Below, one piece after another: positions 35,688 through 43,012 of a DNA stretch of 64,000 nucleotides. Numbering within the stretch: position 1 is the stretch's first letter; the number at the start of each line of letters is the position of its first letter. Made by a program: the position numbers and the translations under genes. Origin of the DNA: Winogradskyella pelagia (GTDB lineage Bacteria > Bacteroidota > Bacteroidia > Flavobacteriales > Flavobacteriaceae); assembly GCF_017581965.1 (NCBI RefSeq), contig NZ_JAGEVF010000007.1:124001-188000 (forward strand), given 5' to 3'. The notes under the pieces are model-generated. The model was given only the letters and a program-made list of their open reading frames with translations. It did no database searches and was not told where the DNA came from.

Positions 35688-35720
35688 TTGTAGTGGTGAG
35701 TTTTTCTATTGTAGAGGTAT
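35688..35720. promoter_or_regulatory. Shared glucan-locus element, tandem pair upstream of the sensor-regulator
   Basis: TTGTAGTGG starts at 35688 and TTGTAGAGG at 35709, exactly 21 bases apart (two helical turns, same face). The first copy with its left flank (ACTTTTGTAGTGGT, 35684-35697) matches 15001-15014 over 14 bases. The pair lies 105-137 bases upstream of the regulator start, suggesting autoregulation. Confidence 0.55.
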
Positions 35721-35789
35721 TTAAAAAACCAATAGCTTTACTTTAACGATAAAAGCAAATGACTTATTTTACAAGGATAATACAATAAA

Positions 35790-35817
35790 AAAAGCCGAAA
35801 CTTTCGTTTCGGCTTTT
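35790..35817 (-). terminator. Terminator of the tRNA unit
   Basis: AAAAGCCGAAA (35790-35800) and TTTCGGCTTTT (35807-35817) form an 11-bp stem; on the minus strand a T run continues through 35787. It follows tRNA-Leu directly. Confidence 0.9.
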
Positions 35818-35823
35818 CATTTG

Positions 35824-35908
35824 TACTGAAGGCGGGACTTGAACCCGCACGGCCATAATGGCCATTGGATTTTAAGTCCAACGTGTCTACCAATTCCACC
35901 ACTTCAGC
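35824..35908 (-). tRNA. tRNA-Leu (anticodon TAA)
   Basis: The minus strand reads GCTGAAGTGGTGGAATTGG at the 5' end and GGGTTCAAGTCCCGCCTTCA near the 3' end. The acceptor stem GCTGAAG/CTTCAGT closes (first pair G-U), the anticodon loop is CTTAAAA, and a long variable arm (TGGCCATTATGGCC) marks a class II leucine tRNA. The length is 85 bases. CCA is not encoded. Confidence 0.96.
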
Positions 35909-35950
35909 ATCCAAGCTACAAACTGTAGCTTTATAAAAAATACTTTGTCG

Positions 35951-36022
35951 AGCGAAAGACGGGATTTGAACCCGCGACCCTCACCTTGGCAAGGTGATGC
36001 TCTACCCCTGAGCTACTTTCGC
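35951..36022 (-). tRNA. tRNA-Gly (anticodon GCC)
   Basis: The minus strand begins GCGAAAGTAGCTCAGGGGTA, has an anticodon stem-loop CACCTTGCCAAGGTG with anticodon GCC, and ends GGGTTCAAATCCCGTCTTTC GCT. The acceptor GCGAAAG/CTTTCGC is perfect. The length is 72 bases. It is transcribed ahead of tRNA-Leu, 42 bases apart. Confidence 0.96.
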
Positions 36023-36058
36023 CTATGTATAATAATCGTATCGCTATAAAAGCGGTTG

Positions 36059-36088
36059 CAAATTTAAACTATTTCTAGTAAAAGCAAA
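36059..36088 (-). promoter_or_regulatory. Promoter of the tRNA-Gly/tRNA-Leu unit
   Basis: On the minus strand TTTG (36088-36085) and TAAATTTG (36066-36059) are separated by 18 bases, a full match to the Bacteroidota -33/-7 consensus. It lies 36 bases before tRNA-Gly. Confidence 0.75.
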
Positions 36089-36114
36089 GACTTTTTAAAA
36101 TAAAAAATTGCATT

Positions 36115-38727
36115 TTAGGCTTGCTTCTTCTTTACAAGCATTCGTTTTATTTCATTGAGCTTCATTAAGGCTTCAACTGGAGTTAAGGTATCGATATCAG
36201 TGTGGAGTATTTCATCCTTTATCTCTTCAAGCAGGGGGTCATCAAGGTTAAAAAAGCTTAATTGCACATCGTCTTTAAGCGTTTTCACTTTATCTGTAAG
36301 TTCTTCGCTAGAATGTGATTTTTCTAATTTAGACAAGATTTTATTAGCTCGTCTTATAACTTGTTGCGGCATACCAGCCATTTTAGCCACATGAATCCCA
36401 AAACTGTGTTCACTGCCGCCTTCCACCAATTTGCGTACAAAAAGAACATTGTCTTTGAGTTCTTTTACCGCCACATTGAAGTTTTTAATTCGAGGAAAGG
36501 TTTCACTCATTTCATTCAGCTCGTGGTAATGTGTTGCGAATAAGGTTTTAGGTTTTGAAGGATGCTCGTGTAAATATTCGCTAATCGCCCAAGCGATAGA
36601 TATACCATCGTAAGTACTTGTGCCTCGACCAATTTCGTCCAATAATACCAGGCTTCGTTCTGAAATATTATTAAGTATAGATGCCGTTTCATTCATCTCT
36701 ACCATAAAAGTGGATTCGCCCATAGATATATTATCACTAGCACCAACACGAGTGAATATTTTATCTACCAAGCCAATACGCGCTTCTTTTGCTGGTACAA
36801 AACTTCCAATCTGAGCCAGCAACACTATTAAAGCGGTTTGCCTTAAAATAGCTGACTTACCAGACATGTTTGGCCCTGTAATCATTATGATTTGTTGCGT
36901 TTCTCTATCGAGATTCAGGTCATTGGCAATATAAGCTTCGCCAAGCGGCAATTGTTTTTCTATAACAGGATGACGTCCATCTTTAATTTCTAGTTCAAAG
37001 CTGTCATCAATCTGTGGATAGTTGTAATTATTGGATTTTGCCAAACTCGCAAATCCACAAAGACAATCCAATTGTCCAATCAATTGTGCATTCTGTTGTA
37101 CTTTAATAATAAACTGATGCATCCAAAGCACTAACTCTGAGAACAATTGTTGCTCAATAGCTAAAATGCGTTCTTCAGCACCAAGAATTTTAGCTTCGTA
37201 TTCCTTGAGCTCTTCCGTAATATATCTCTCAGCGTTCACTAAAGTTTGCTTTCTAATCCAATCTTCCGGAACTTTATCTTTATGTGAATTACGCACTTCG
37301 ATGTAATACCCAAACACATTGTTTGAGGCAATCTTTAAGGAGGTTATACCTGTGCGTTCACTTTCGCGTTGCAACATTGCATCTAAGTAATCTTTTCCTG
37401 ATTTGGACAAACCCCTAAGCTCATCTAGCTCTTGAGAAAAACCTTCTGCAATAGTGCTCCCTTTAAGGACGTTAACAGGTGCTTCTTCATTTAAAGTTTG
37501 CTTAATCTTTTCTCTAAGTAAATCGCAATTGTTAAGGTTTTCACCTATCACTTTTAAAGCACCATTATCACTGGCTCCAGCCATTGACTTAATAGGCACA
37601 ATGGCCTCCAAAGAGTTTTTAAGCTGTATGACTTCTCTCGGACTCACCTTTGTTGTAGCTATCTTAGATATTAAGCGTTCTATATCTCCAATGTGTTTAA
37701 TTTGCCCTTGTACCTTTTGAAGTACAACATCCTTATCTAACAAATACTGCACAACCTCGTGACGCTGTTTTATCTTATCGGCATGTTTTAAAGGCAAGGC
37801 CAACCACCGCTTTAAGGTACGTCCACCCATTGCAGAAATAGTCTTGTCAATAACATTGATGAGTGTCACAGCATTTACATTTGTAGAATGATATAACTCG
37901 AGGTTTCGGATAGTAAATTTATCCATCCACACATAATCATTCGCGGCAATTCTTGAGATTGTAGTAATGTGCTCCAATCTATTATGACGTGTTTCACTTA
38001 AATAATGCAACACCGCACCAGAGGCTACAATACCTTCGTATAAATCTTCAATTCCAAAGCCCTTTAGTGTTTTGGTATTAAAATGCTTAATTAAGATTTC
38101 ATATGCATAATCTGCCTGAAACACCCAATCTTCCAGATAAAATGTGTGAAAATCATTTCCAAAAGTCTCGGCAAATTCTTTTCGACAATGCTTAGAAATT
38201 AAGACTTCACTAGGATTAAAATTCTGAAGCAATTTATCTACATATTCAGCATCACCTTGAGAGGTTAAAAACTCACCTGTAGAAATATCAAGAAAGGAAA
38301 TACCAATGTATTTTTTATCGAAATGAACCGCACATAAAAAATTATTCGATTTTGAATGTAATATATCATCATTCAAAGCCACGCCCGGTGTCACTAATTC
38401 CGTGACACCGCGTTTTACGATTTTCTTGGTTTGCTTTGGATCTTCAAGTTGATCGCAAATCGCAACGCGCTCACCTGCTCTAACTAATTTTGGTAAATAG
38501 GTATTTAAGGAATGGTGCGGAAAACCAGCGAGTTCAGTTTCACTTTCACTGCCAGCACCTCGCTTTGTTAAAATAATATCTAAAATCTTTGCGGCTTTAA
38601 CAGCATCGCTACCAAAAGTTTCGTAGAAATCACCTACTCTAAATAATAATAAGGCATCAGGATACTTTGCTTTAATAGCATTGTATTGCTTCATTAAAGG
38701 TGTTTCTTTTTTTACCTTTTTGGCCAA
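36115..38727 (-). CDS. mutS: DNA mismatch repair protein MutS
   Basis: MutS recognises mismatched bases and recruits MutL. The 870-residue protein has the mismatch-binding Phe-x-Glu in [10 protein letters not shown] near residue 35, the connector and lever domains, Walker A GPNMSGKS near 620, Walker B in [16 protein letters not shown] near 690 and the H-loop in LFATHYHEL. The C-terminal region with [13 protein letters not shown] is normal. It is full length. The gene stands alone, with the tRNA unit downstream. Confidence 0.98.
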   Translation of the reverse strand: MAKKVKKETPLMKQYNAIKAKYPDALLLFRVGDFYETFGSDAVKAAKILDIILTKRGAGSESETELAGFPHHSLNTYLPKLVRAGERVAICDQLEDPKQTKKIVKRGVTELVTPGVALNDDILHSKSNNFLCAVHFDKKYIGISFLDISTGEFLTSQGDAEYVDKLLQNFNPSEVLISKHCRKEFAETFGNDFHTFYLEDWVFQADYAYEILIKHFNTKTLKGFGIEDLYEGIVASGAVLHYLSETRHNRLEHITTISRIAANDYVWMDKFTIRNLELYHSTNVNAVTLINVIDKTISAMGGRTLKRWLALPLKHADKIKQRHEVVQYLLDKDVVLQKVQGQIKHIGDIERLISKIATTKVSPREVIQLKNSLEAIVPIKSMAGASDNGALKVIGENLNNCDLLREKIKQTLNEEAPVNVLKGSTIAEGFSQELDELRGLSKSGKDYLDAMLQRESERTGITSLKIASNNVFGYYIEVRNSHKDKVPEDWIRKQTLVNAERYITEELKEYEAKILGAEERILAIEQQLFSELVLWMHQFIIKVQQNAQLIGQLDCLCGFASLAKSNNYNYPQIDDSFELEIKDGRHPVIEKQLPLGEAYIANDLNLDRETQQIIMITGPNMSGKSAILRQTALIVLLAQIGSFVPAKEARIGLVDKIFTRVGASDNISMGESTFMVEMNETASILNNISERSLVLLDEIGRGTSTYDGISIAWAISEYLHEHPSKPKTLFATHYHELNEMSETFPRIKNFNVAVKELKDNVLFVRKLVEGGSEHSFGIHVAKMAGMPQQVIRRANKILSKLEKSHSSEELTDKVKTLKDDVQLSFFNLDDPLLEEIKDEILHTDIDTLTPVEALMKLNEIKRMLVKKKQA

Positions 38728-38788
38728 GAGAATTCAGTATTTTTGTTAAAATTGTAAGAATGCTAATTTACTTATAATTTGAGGTTTA

Positions 38789-38929
38789 TTGAAGTCTAAA
38801 GCTTATAAGTTATTTACAGGTGTTAATAAAGATGATACCGCTAAATTCACTGACAAAGGCGGTCACTTCATAGGTACTCCTACGAATTATTCCCTCGAGG
38901 TGACCTTTGAGGTAACTAGTCTTTTTTAG
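38789..38929 (+). other. Possible short reading frame or gene remnant (46 aa)
   Basis: From a TTG at 38789 a 46-codon frame reads KSKAYKLFTGVNKDDTAKF and ends VTFEVTSLF before TAG. It fills most of the gap between mutS and the SpoU methyltransferase gene and ends 14 bases before the latter. The composition looks protein-like, but I do not recognise it, and it lacks an ATG. It may be the remains of a longer gene. Confidence 0.25.
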
Positions 38930-38943
38930 AAGCAACAAGAAAA

Positions 38944-39483
38944 ATGGCAAGAAAATTAAAAAATAGCGAACTAGCACGTTTAGATGTTTCAGAGTTTAAA
39001 CAGGCCAAGAAGTCGCCAATTATTATTGTATTAGACAATATTAGAAGCCTAAACAATATTGGTTCTGTATTTAGAACTAGTGATGCGTTTTTAATAGAGA
39101 AAATTTATCTTTGTGGAATTACAGCACAACCCCCTCATAATGACATACGCAAAACTGCCCTTGGCAGCACCGAAACTGTAGATTGGCAATACTTTGAAAA
39201 TACAACGGACATTGTTGATAAATTGAAGTCTGAAAATGTACAAATTTGCTCGATTGAACAAGCCAAAGAAGCCACAATGCTTTATGATTTTAAACCTCAG
39301 CCCAACACTAAATATGCTTTTGTATTTGGTAATGAGGTGAAAGGTGTATCTCAAAAAGTAGTTGACGCAAGTGATTTGGTGATTGAAATTCCGCAATTTG
39401 GCACTAAACATTCGTTAAATATTTCTGTAAGCGCTGGTGTTGTAATTTGGGATGTGTTTTCAAAGTTAGTAGTTAGTCGTTAG
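38944..39483 (+). CDS. SpoU/TrmH-family RNA 2'-O-methyltransferase
   Basis: The 179-residue SPOUT methyltransferase has all three family motifs: LDNIRSLNNIGSVFRTSDAF near residue 30, FGNEVKGVS near 128, and LNISVSAGVVIWD near 160. These enzymes methylate the ribose of a tRNA or rRNA nucleotide with S-adenosylmethionine. It lacks the extra N-terminal substrate domain of RlmB, so tRNA is the likelier target, but the site cannot be named. It diverges from mutS, as often seen in Flavobacteriaceae. Confidence 0.9.
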   Translation: MARKLKNSELARLDVSEFKQAKKSPIIIVLDNIRSLNNIGSVFRTSDAFLIEKIYLCGITAQPPHNDIRKTALGSTETVDWQYFENTTDIVDKLKSENVQICSIEQAKEATMLYDFKPQPNTKYAFVFGNEVKGVSQKVVDASDLVIEIPQFGTKHSLNISVSAGVVIWDVFSKLVVSR

Positions 39484-39502
39484 AAAATATTCATTTATAT
39501 TA

Positions 39503-39575
39503 TTTCGAGCGATAGAGGAGAAATCTCATAATTTTCTTTTATAAAATTACACGAGATGCCTCAATCGTTTGAGAA
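39503..39575. repeat. REP-like imperfect inverted repeat
   Basis: Nested arms pair in order: CGA/TCG, GAGG/CCTC, ATCTC/GAGAT and AATTTT/AAAATT, spanning 39510-39567 with the centre near 39538. The left arm starts TTTCGAGCG and includes GAGAAATCTC, a sequence resembling palindromic intergenic repeats common in flavobacterial genomes. It lies between the SpoU gene and a methyltransferase gene with no clear start. Confidence 0.5.
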
Positions 39576-39645
39576 TCCGGAATAAAAAGTTCTAATAAAA
39601 GAAAACATCGAAAAATCAAAAACACCTTGGCCAACCAAAGCGGTT

Positions 39646-40263
39646 ATGACACAGATATATGAAAAGCATTTCTGGGGCGGAAACGATTTTGACTTTTATT
39701 CTGGTGAAGGGTCACACAATTCAAAAATTGTAAATCCCTATTTAGATTCGGTTGTTGCTTTTTTGAGTTCTCATAATAACGCCTTAACTGTTTGCGATTT
39801 GGGCTGTGGGGATTTTAATATCGGAAAACAACTCGCTCCATTCACTTCAAAATATATTGGTATAGATATTGTAGATGCGCTAATTGAAAGAAACAAGGGT
39901 CTTTTTATGGCGGACAATATAGAATTTGAATGCCTAAATATTGCTACTCATCAATTGCCAAGGGCTGATTGTGTTATCTTGAGACAGGTGTTGCAGCACT
40001 TGTCTAATGAAGAAATCAAGATGATCGTAAATAAGCTTATTGACTTCAAATATATAGTACTAACCGAGCACTTGCCTCTCGGCAATTTTGAACCGAACAA
40101 GGACATAATTACAGGACAAAGCATTAGATTGAAGCATAACAGCGGTGTTGATATTTTAGCACCACCCTTTAATTTAAAAATTAAAGAAGAAGTGATGCAT
40201 CTAAATATTGTTCTAGAATCCAATAAAGATTATATTGTAACAAGAATATACAAATGTTTTTAA
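39646..40263 (+). CDS. Class I SAM-dependent methyltransferase
   Basis: The SAM-binding motif VCDLGCGDFNIG near residue 47 and the later block IGIDIVDALIERN identify a Rossmann-fold methyltransferase; the substrate is unknown. From the ATG the product has 205 residues. The frame stays open for 20 codons before the ATG (from 39586, after a TAA at 39583), and reads KENIEKSKTPWPTKAV, protein-like sequence without any ATG, GTG or TTG. The original start therefore seems to be missing, possibly through rearrangement at the adjacent repeat. Translation may now begin at the ATG. Confidence 0.75.
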   Translation: MTQIYEKHFWGGNDFDFYSGEGSHNSKIVNPYLDSVVAFLSSHNNALTVCDLGCGDFNIGKQLAPFTSKYIGIDIVDALIERNKGLFMADNIEFECLNIATHQLPRADCVILRQVLQHLSNEEIKMIVNKLIDFKYIVLTEHLPLGNFEPNKDIITGQSIRLKHNSGVDILAPPFNLKIKEEVMHLNIVLESNKDYIVTRIYKCF

Positions 40264-40456
40264 ACGCTTTTCTGTAATCATTTTGTTAATTTAACGCTAA
40301 AGCTAAAGGTCTGTGATATAATATATTATGAGATTAGCGCTATTGACGCAGCTCTAATTGAATTTGACCAAAAACCTATAAATGGTTTGGTTATACATAA
40401 CGACTGAAATTCAACTATTTTTTAAAATTAGGCGAGCACATTTATACTAAAAAAAA

Positions 40457-40483
40457 GTCGCTTAAGTAAGTTACCTAAGCGAC
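40457..40483 (-). terminator. Terminator of the small outer-membrane protein gene
   Basis: GTCGCTTA (40457-40464) pairs with TAAGCGAC (40476-40483); on the minus strand eight T follow (plus A run 40449-40456). A very similar hairpin is at the right edge of the window (63977-64000). Confidence 0.85.
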
Positions 40484-40505
40484 CCGTAATTAGTAATGTG
40501 TTTTA

Positions 40506-40931
40506 TTACAGTTTCACTGTAAGCCCAAGGCCACCTGTTGCACCTTGAGTATTTCCTCCTCCAAATTCCAAATAAATTCCCCATTTATCATTCCAAAACC
40601 ATCGCCCTCCAACATGTAGTCCAATATCTAAATCATTATCTTTATTCCTATTGCCATTATAATAGGCATAACCAGCACCAGCGCCACCATAAACATCCCA
40701 GGCATCGTCATCTAATTCGAGTAAATTATCGAAATAATAATTTGCTTTCACCCCTAATATTAGCCAATCGATATCGAAGTTTGTTCCTGCAAAAGGAGCG
40801 ATGGTAACATCTTCACTTACGGGAATTTCGTAGTTAGCACCAATAATACCAAAATTCAATTCGGTTCTTGCTTGACTAAACATTCGCGTTGTCGCAAATA
40901 CTAATAGAAGTAATAAAGTAATTTTTTTCAT
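40506..40931 (-). CDS. Small outer-membrane beta-barrel protein
   Basis: The 141-residue protein has a signal peptide (MKKITLLLLLVFATTRMFSQA). About eight amphipathic strands follow, such as TELNFGIIGANYEI, LILGVKANYYF and DIGLHVGGRWFW. The end, GGLGLTVKL, fits a small OmpA/OmpW-like barrel. No function can be assigned. It has its own terminator. The 242 bases upstream of that terminator side (40264-40505) hold no gene; apart from the terminator I see nothing in them. Confidence 0.75.
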   Translation of the reverse strand: MKKITLLLLLVFATTRMFSQARTELNFGIIGANYEIPVSEDVTIAPFAGTNFDIDWLILGVKANYYFDNLLELDDDAWDVYGGAGAGYAYYNGNRNKDNDLDIGLHVGGRWFWNDKWGIYLEFGGGNTQGATGGLGLTVKL

Positions 40932-41002
40932 AATGGATTGTTTTTAAAGTTGTTCAATATACTTAACAAGGATCGAAGTTAAAAAAAATTCCCCTACAAT
41001 GC

Positions 41003-42130
41003 CTAACTGTTCAGTTTACTTAGCACCCACAAATAATCTTCACGATTCTTCACAAAATCTCGATCTGAAATATCAATAATTTTAACGTTCAAATTCTCTT
41101 GATTCCTTAAAAAATTGAGATACCCAGAATTGATTTTTTCGAGATAATCATCTTCAATCTCCTTCTCATATTGACGGCCGCGCTTTTTTATGTTTTGTTG
41201 CAGTCTTTCTGTGTTTTGGTACAAGTATATATAGAGATCTGGTCTAGCAATGTCTTTATAGACTTGGTAAAACAATTTCCTGTACAGCCTAAACTCATCG
41301 TCTGGTAAGGTTACTTTCGAAAAAATTAAGGATTTATGCACATCGTAATCACTCACCATAAAATCCTTGAACAAATCCAGTTGAGATAAATCGTCTGAAA
41401 TCTGTTGGTACCTGTCTGCTAAAAAAGACATTTCCAAAGTAAAGGCATATCGTTCTGGTTCTTTATAAAATTTAGGAAGAAATGGATTATCTGCAAAACG
41501 CTCTAATATCAACTTCGCATTAAAATCTTCAGAAATTTTGGTTGCTAAGCTTGTTTTACCTGCTCCAATATTTCCTTCTATTGCAATGTAATTATAACTT
41601 GAAAAGTTGTATTGCTTTTTAGGGTTTTTCAGCCATATTTTCAGTGGCTCAATAGCGGAGCTATCGTTGCATGCTTCAAACAATTGTGCACAAGATAAGT
41701 TTAACTCTGGATGAATATGGTCTGAAGCAATATCGCATAAAGGTTGAAGAACAAATTTGCGGTTCTGCATCTCTGGATGTGGCACAATTAAAGCATCTTG
41801 CTTTATGATCTCATCTCCATAGAACAAAATATCTAAATCAATTTCTCGAGACTCATAACCGCTTTTAGTTTTTTGGGCTCTTCCTAATCGCTTTTCTATT
41901 TTCTGAAGCATCTTTAAAATGTTTTTCGCCGATAATGGCGTTTCAATTTTAATGACAGCATTAAAAAAGTCTTCACCTTCAAAACCAAGTGCTGGTGTTT
42001 TGTAAACCTTAGATATTTTTTTTATTGGGCCAATAGTCTTGAAGACTGCATCAATCGCATTTTGTAAAAACTGGAACTTATTTCCCCTATTGCTCCCTAA
42101 GGCTATATATACGATTCTATTTGACTTCAT
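41003..42130 (-). CDS. folK: HPPK (FolK) fused to a deoxynucleoside kinase
   Basis: Residues 1-165 are 6-hydroxymethyl-7,8-dihydropterin pyrophosphokinase: IALGSNRGNK near 9, SKVYKTPALGFEGEDFFNAV near 40, and the signature SREIDLDILFYG near 94-105. Residues 178-375 are a deoxynucleoside kinase of the dNK/dGK type, with P-loop GNIGAGKTS (186-194), FLADRYQQ and an Arg-rich lid (KKRGRQYEKEIE). One protein would thus serve both folate synthesis and deoxynucleotide salvage. No frameshift or stop lies between the parts. Similar fusions occur in Bacteroidota. Confidence 0.9.
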   Translation of the reverse strand: MKSNRIVYIALGSNRGNKFQFLQNAIDAVFKTIGPIKKISKVYKTPALGFEGEDFFNAVIKIETPLSAKNILKMLQKIEKRLGRAQKTKSGYESREIDLDILFYGDEIIKQDALIVPHPEMQNRKFVLQPLCDIASDHIHPELNLSCAQLFEACNDSSAIEPLKIWLKNPKKQYNFSSYNYIAIEGNIGAGKTSLATKISEDFNAKLILERFADNPFLPKFYKEPERYAFTLEMSFLADRYQQISDDLSQLDLFKDFMVSDYDVHKSLIFSKVTLPDDEFRLYRKLFYQVYKDIARPDLYIYLYQNTERLQQNIKKRGRQYEKEIEDDYLEKINSGYLNFLRNQENLNVKIIDISDRDFVKNREDYLWVLSKLNS

Positions 42131-42201
42131 TTAAAGATCAAAATAACTAAAACAATTTTTAATAGATTATCTTTATACCTAGATTTTATTGACAAATTTT
42201 A

Positions 42202-42906
42202 ATGACCCTTAAAGACAAGCTCTTAGCCCAACGTATTTATCTTTTTTTAGGTGCACTCTTTATAACTTCACTTGTTGTTTCTAACCTAATTTTTCAAAAG
42301 TTTTTTTATTGGTATCCTGTGGACGTAGAATTATTTGGCAGTAAACTCTTTGAGATATCTGTAGGCATACTACCTTATCCCATAACGTTTTTAATTACCG
42401 ATTTAATCAGTGAAATATATGGGAAGAAACGTGCTAATGATGTTGTGATTGCAGGTATTTTCGCTTCTTTGTTTTCGGTTGGAATTATTTTATTAGCCGA
42501 TGCAGTTCCGGCTTTGGACAATTCACCGATAAATGACGAGACCTTTAAATTTGTATTTAGTAAAACTATAATTGCTGTAGGCTCTAGTATGTTTGCCTAT
42601 TTGTTTGCGCAGTTTATTGATATACGCATTTATCATTTTTGGAAAAATCTAACCAAAGGCAAACATTTATGGCTGAGGAATAATTGCTCTACATGGCTAT
42701 CTCAATTTATAGATACGTTTTCGATTATAGGCTTGCTTTGCTTTTTTGAAGTTCTGCCATGGTCTAGTTTCAAAGGACTTTTAATCAGTGGGTTTTTATT
42801 TAAGGTTTTAGTAGCTTTTTTAGACACACCTTTTCTATACTTAGGAGTTTATCTGTTTAGAAAGCGATTCAGTTTAAAAATCAACGAAGAGATAAATTTA
42901 GCCTAG
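42202..42906 (+). CDS. Queuosine precursor transporter (YhhQ/VUT family)
   Basis: The 234-residue membrane protein has about six helices and the family hallmarks: an early VVSNLI, PYPITFLITDLISEIYGKK near residue 73 with acidic residues between helices, and LRNNCSTWLSQFIDT near 157. The family imports preQ0/preQ1 for queuosine tRNA modification. It diverges from the folK fusion, sharing a 71-base promoter region. Confidence 0.88.
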   Translation: MTLKDKLLAQRIYLFLGALFITSLVVSNLIFQKFFYWYPVDVELFGSKLFEISVGILPYPITFLITDLISEIYGKKRANDVVIAGIFASLFSVGIILLADAVPALDNSPINDETFKFVFSKTIIAVGSSMFAYLFAQFIDIRIYHFWKNLTKGKHLWLRNNCSTWLSQFIDTFSIIGLLCFFEVLPWSSFKGLLISGFLFKVLVAFLDTPFLYLGVYLFRKRFSLKINEEINLA

Positions 42907-43012
42907 TTCTTAAAAAGACTAAATTCTTATTAAATAAAGCCAATACACAACTTTTACCACCCATTTTACGTATCTTTTATAATGAACACCATATATCACA
43001 TTACATTTTATA

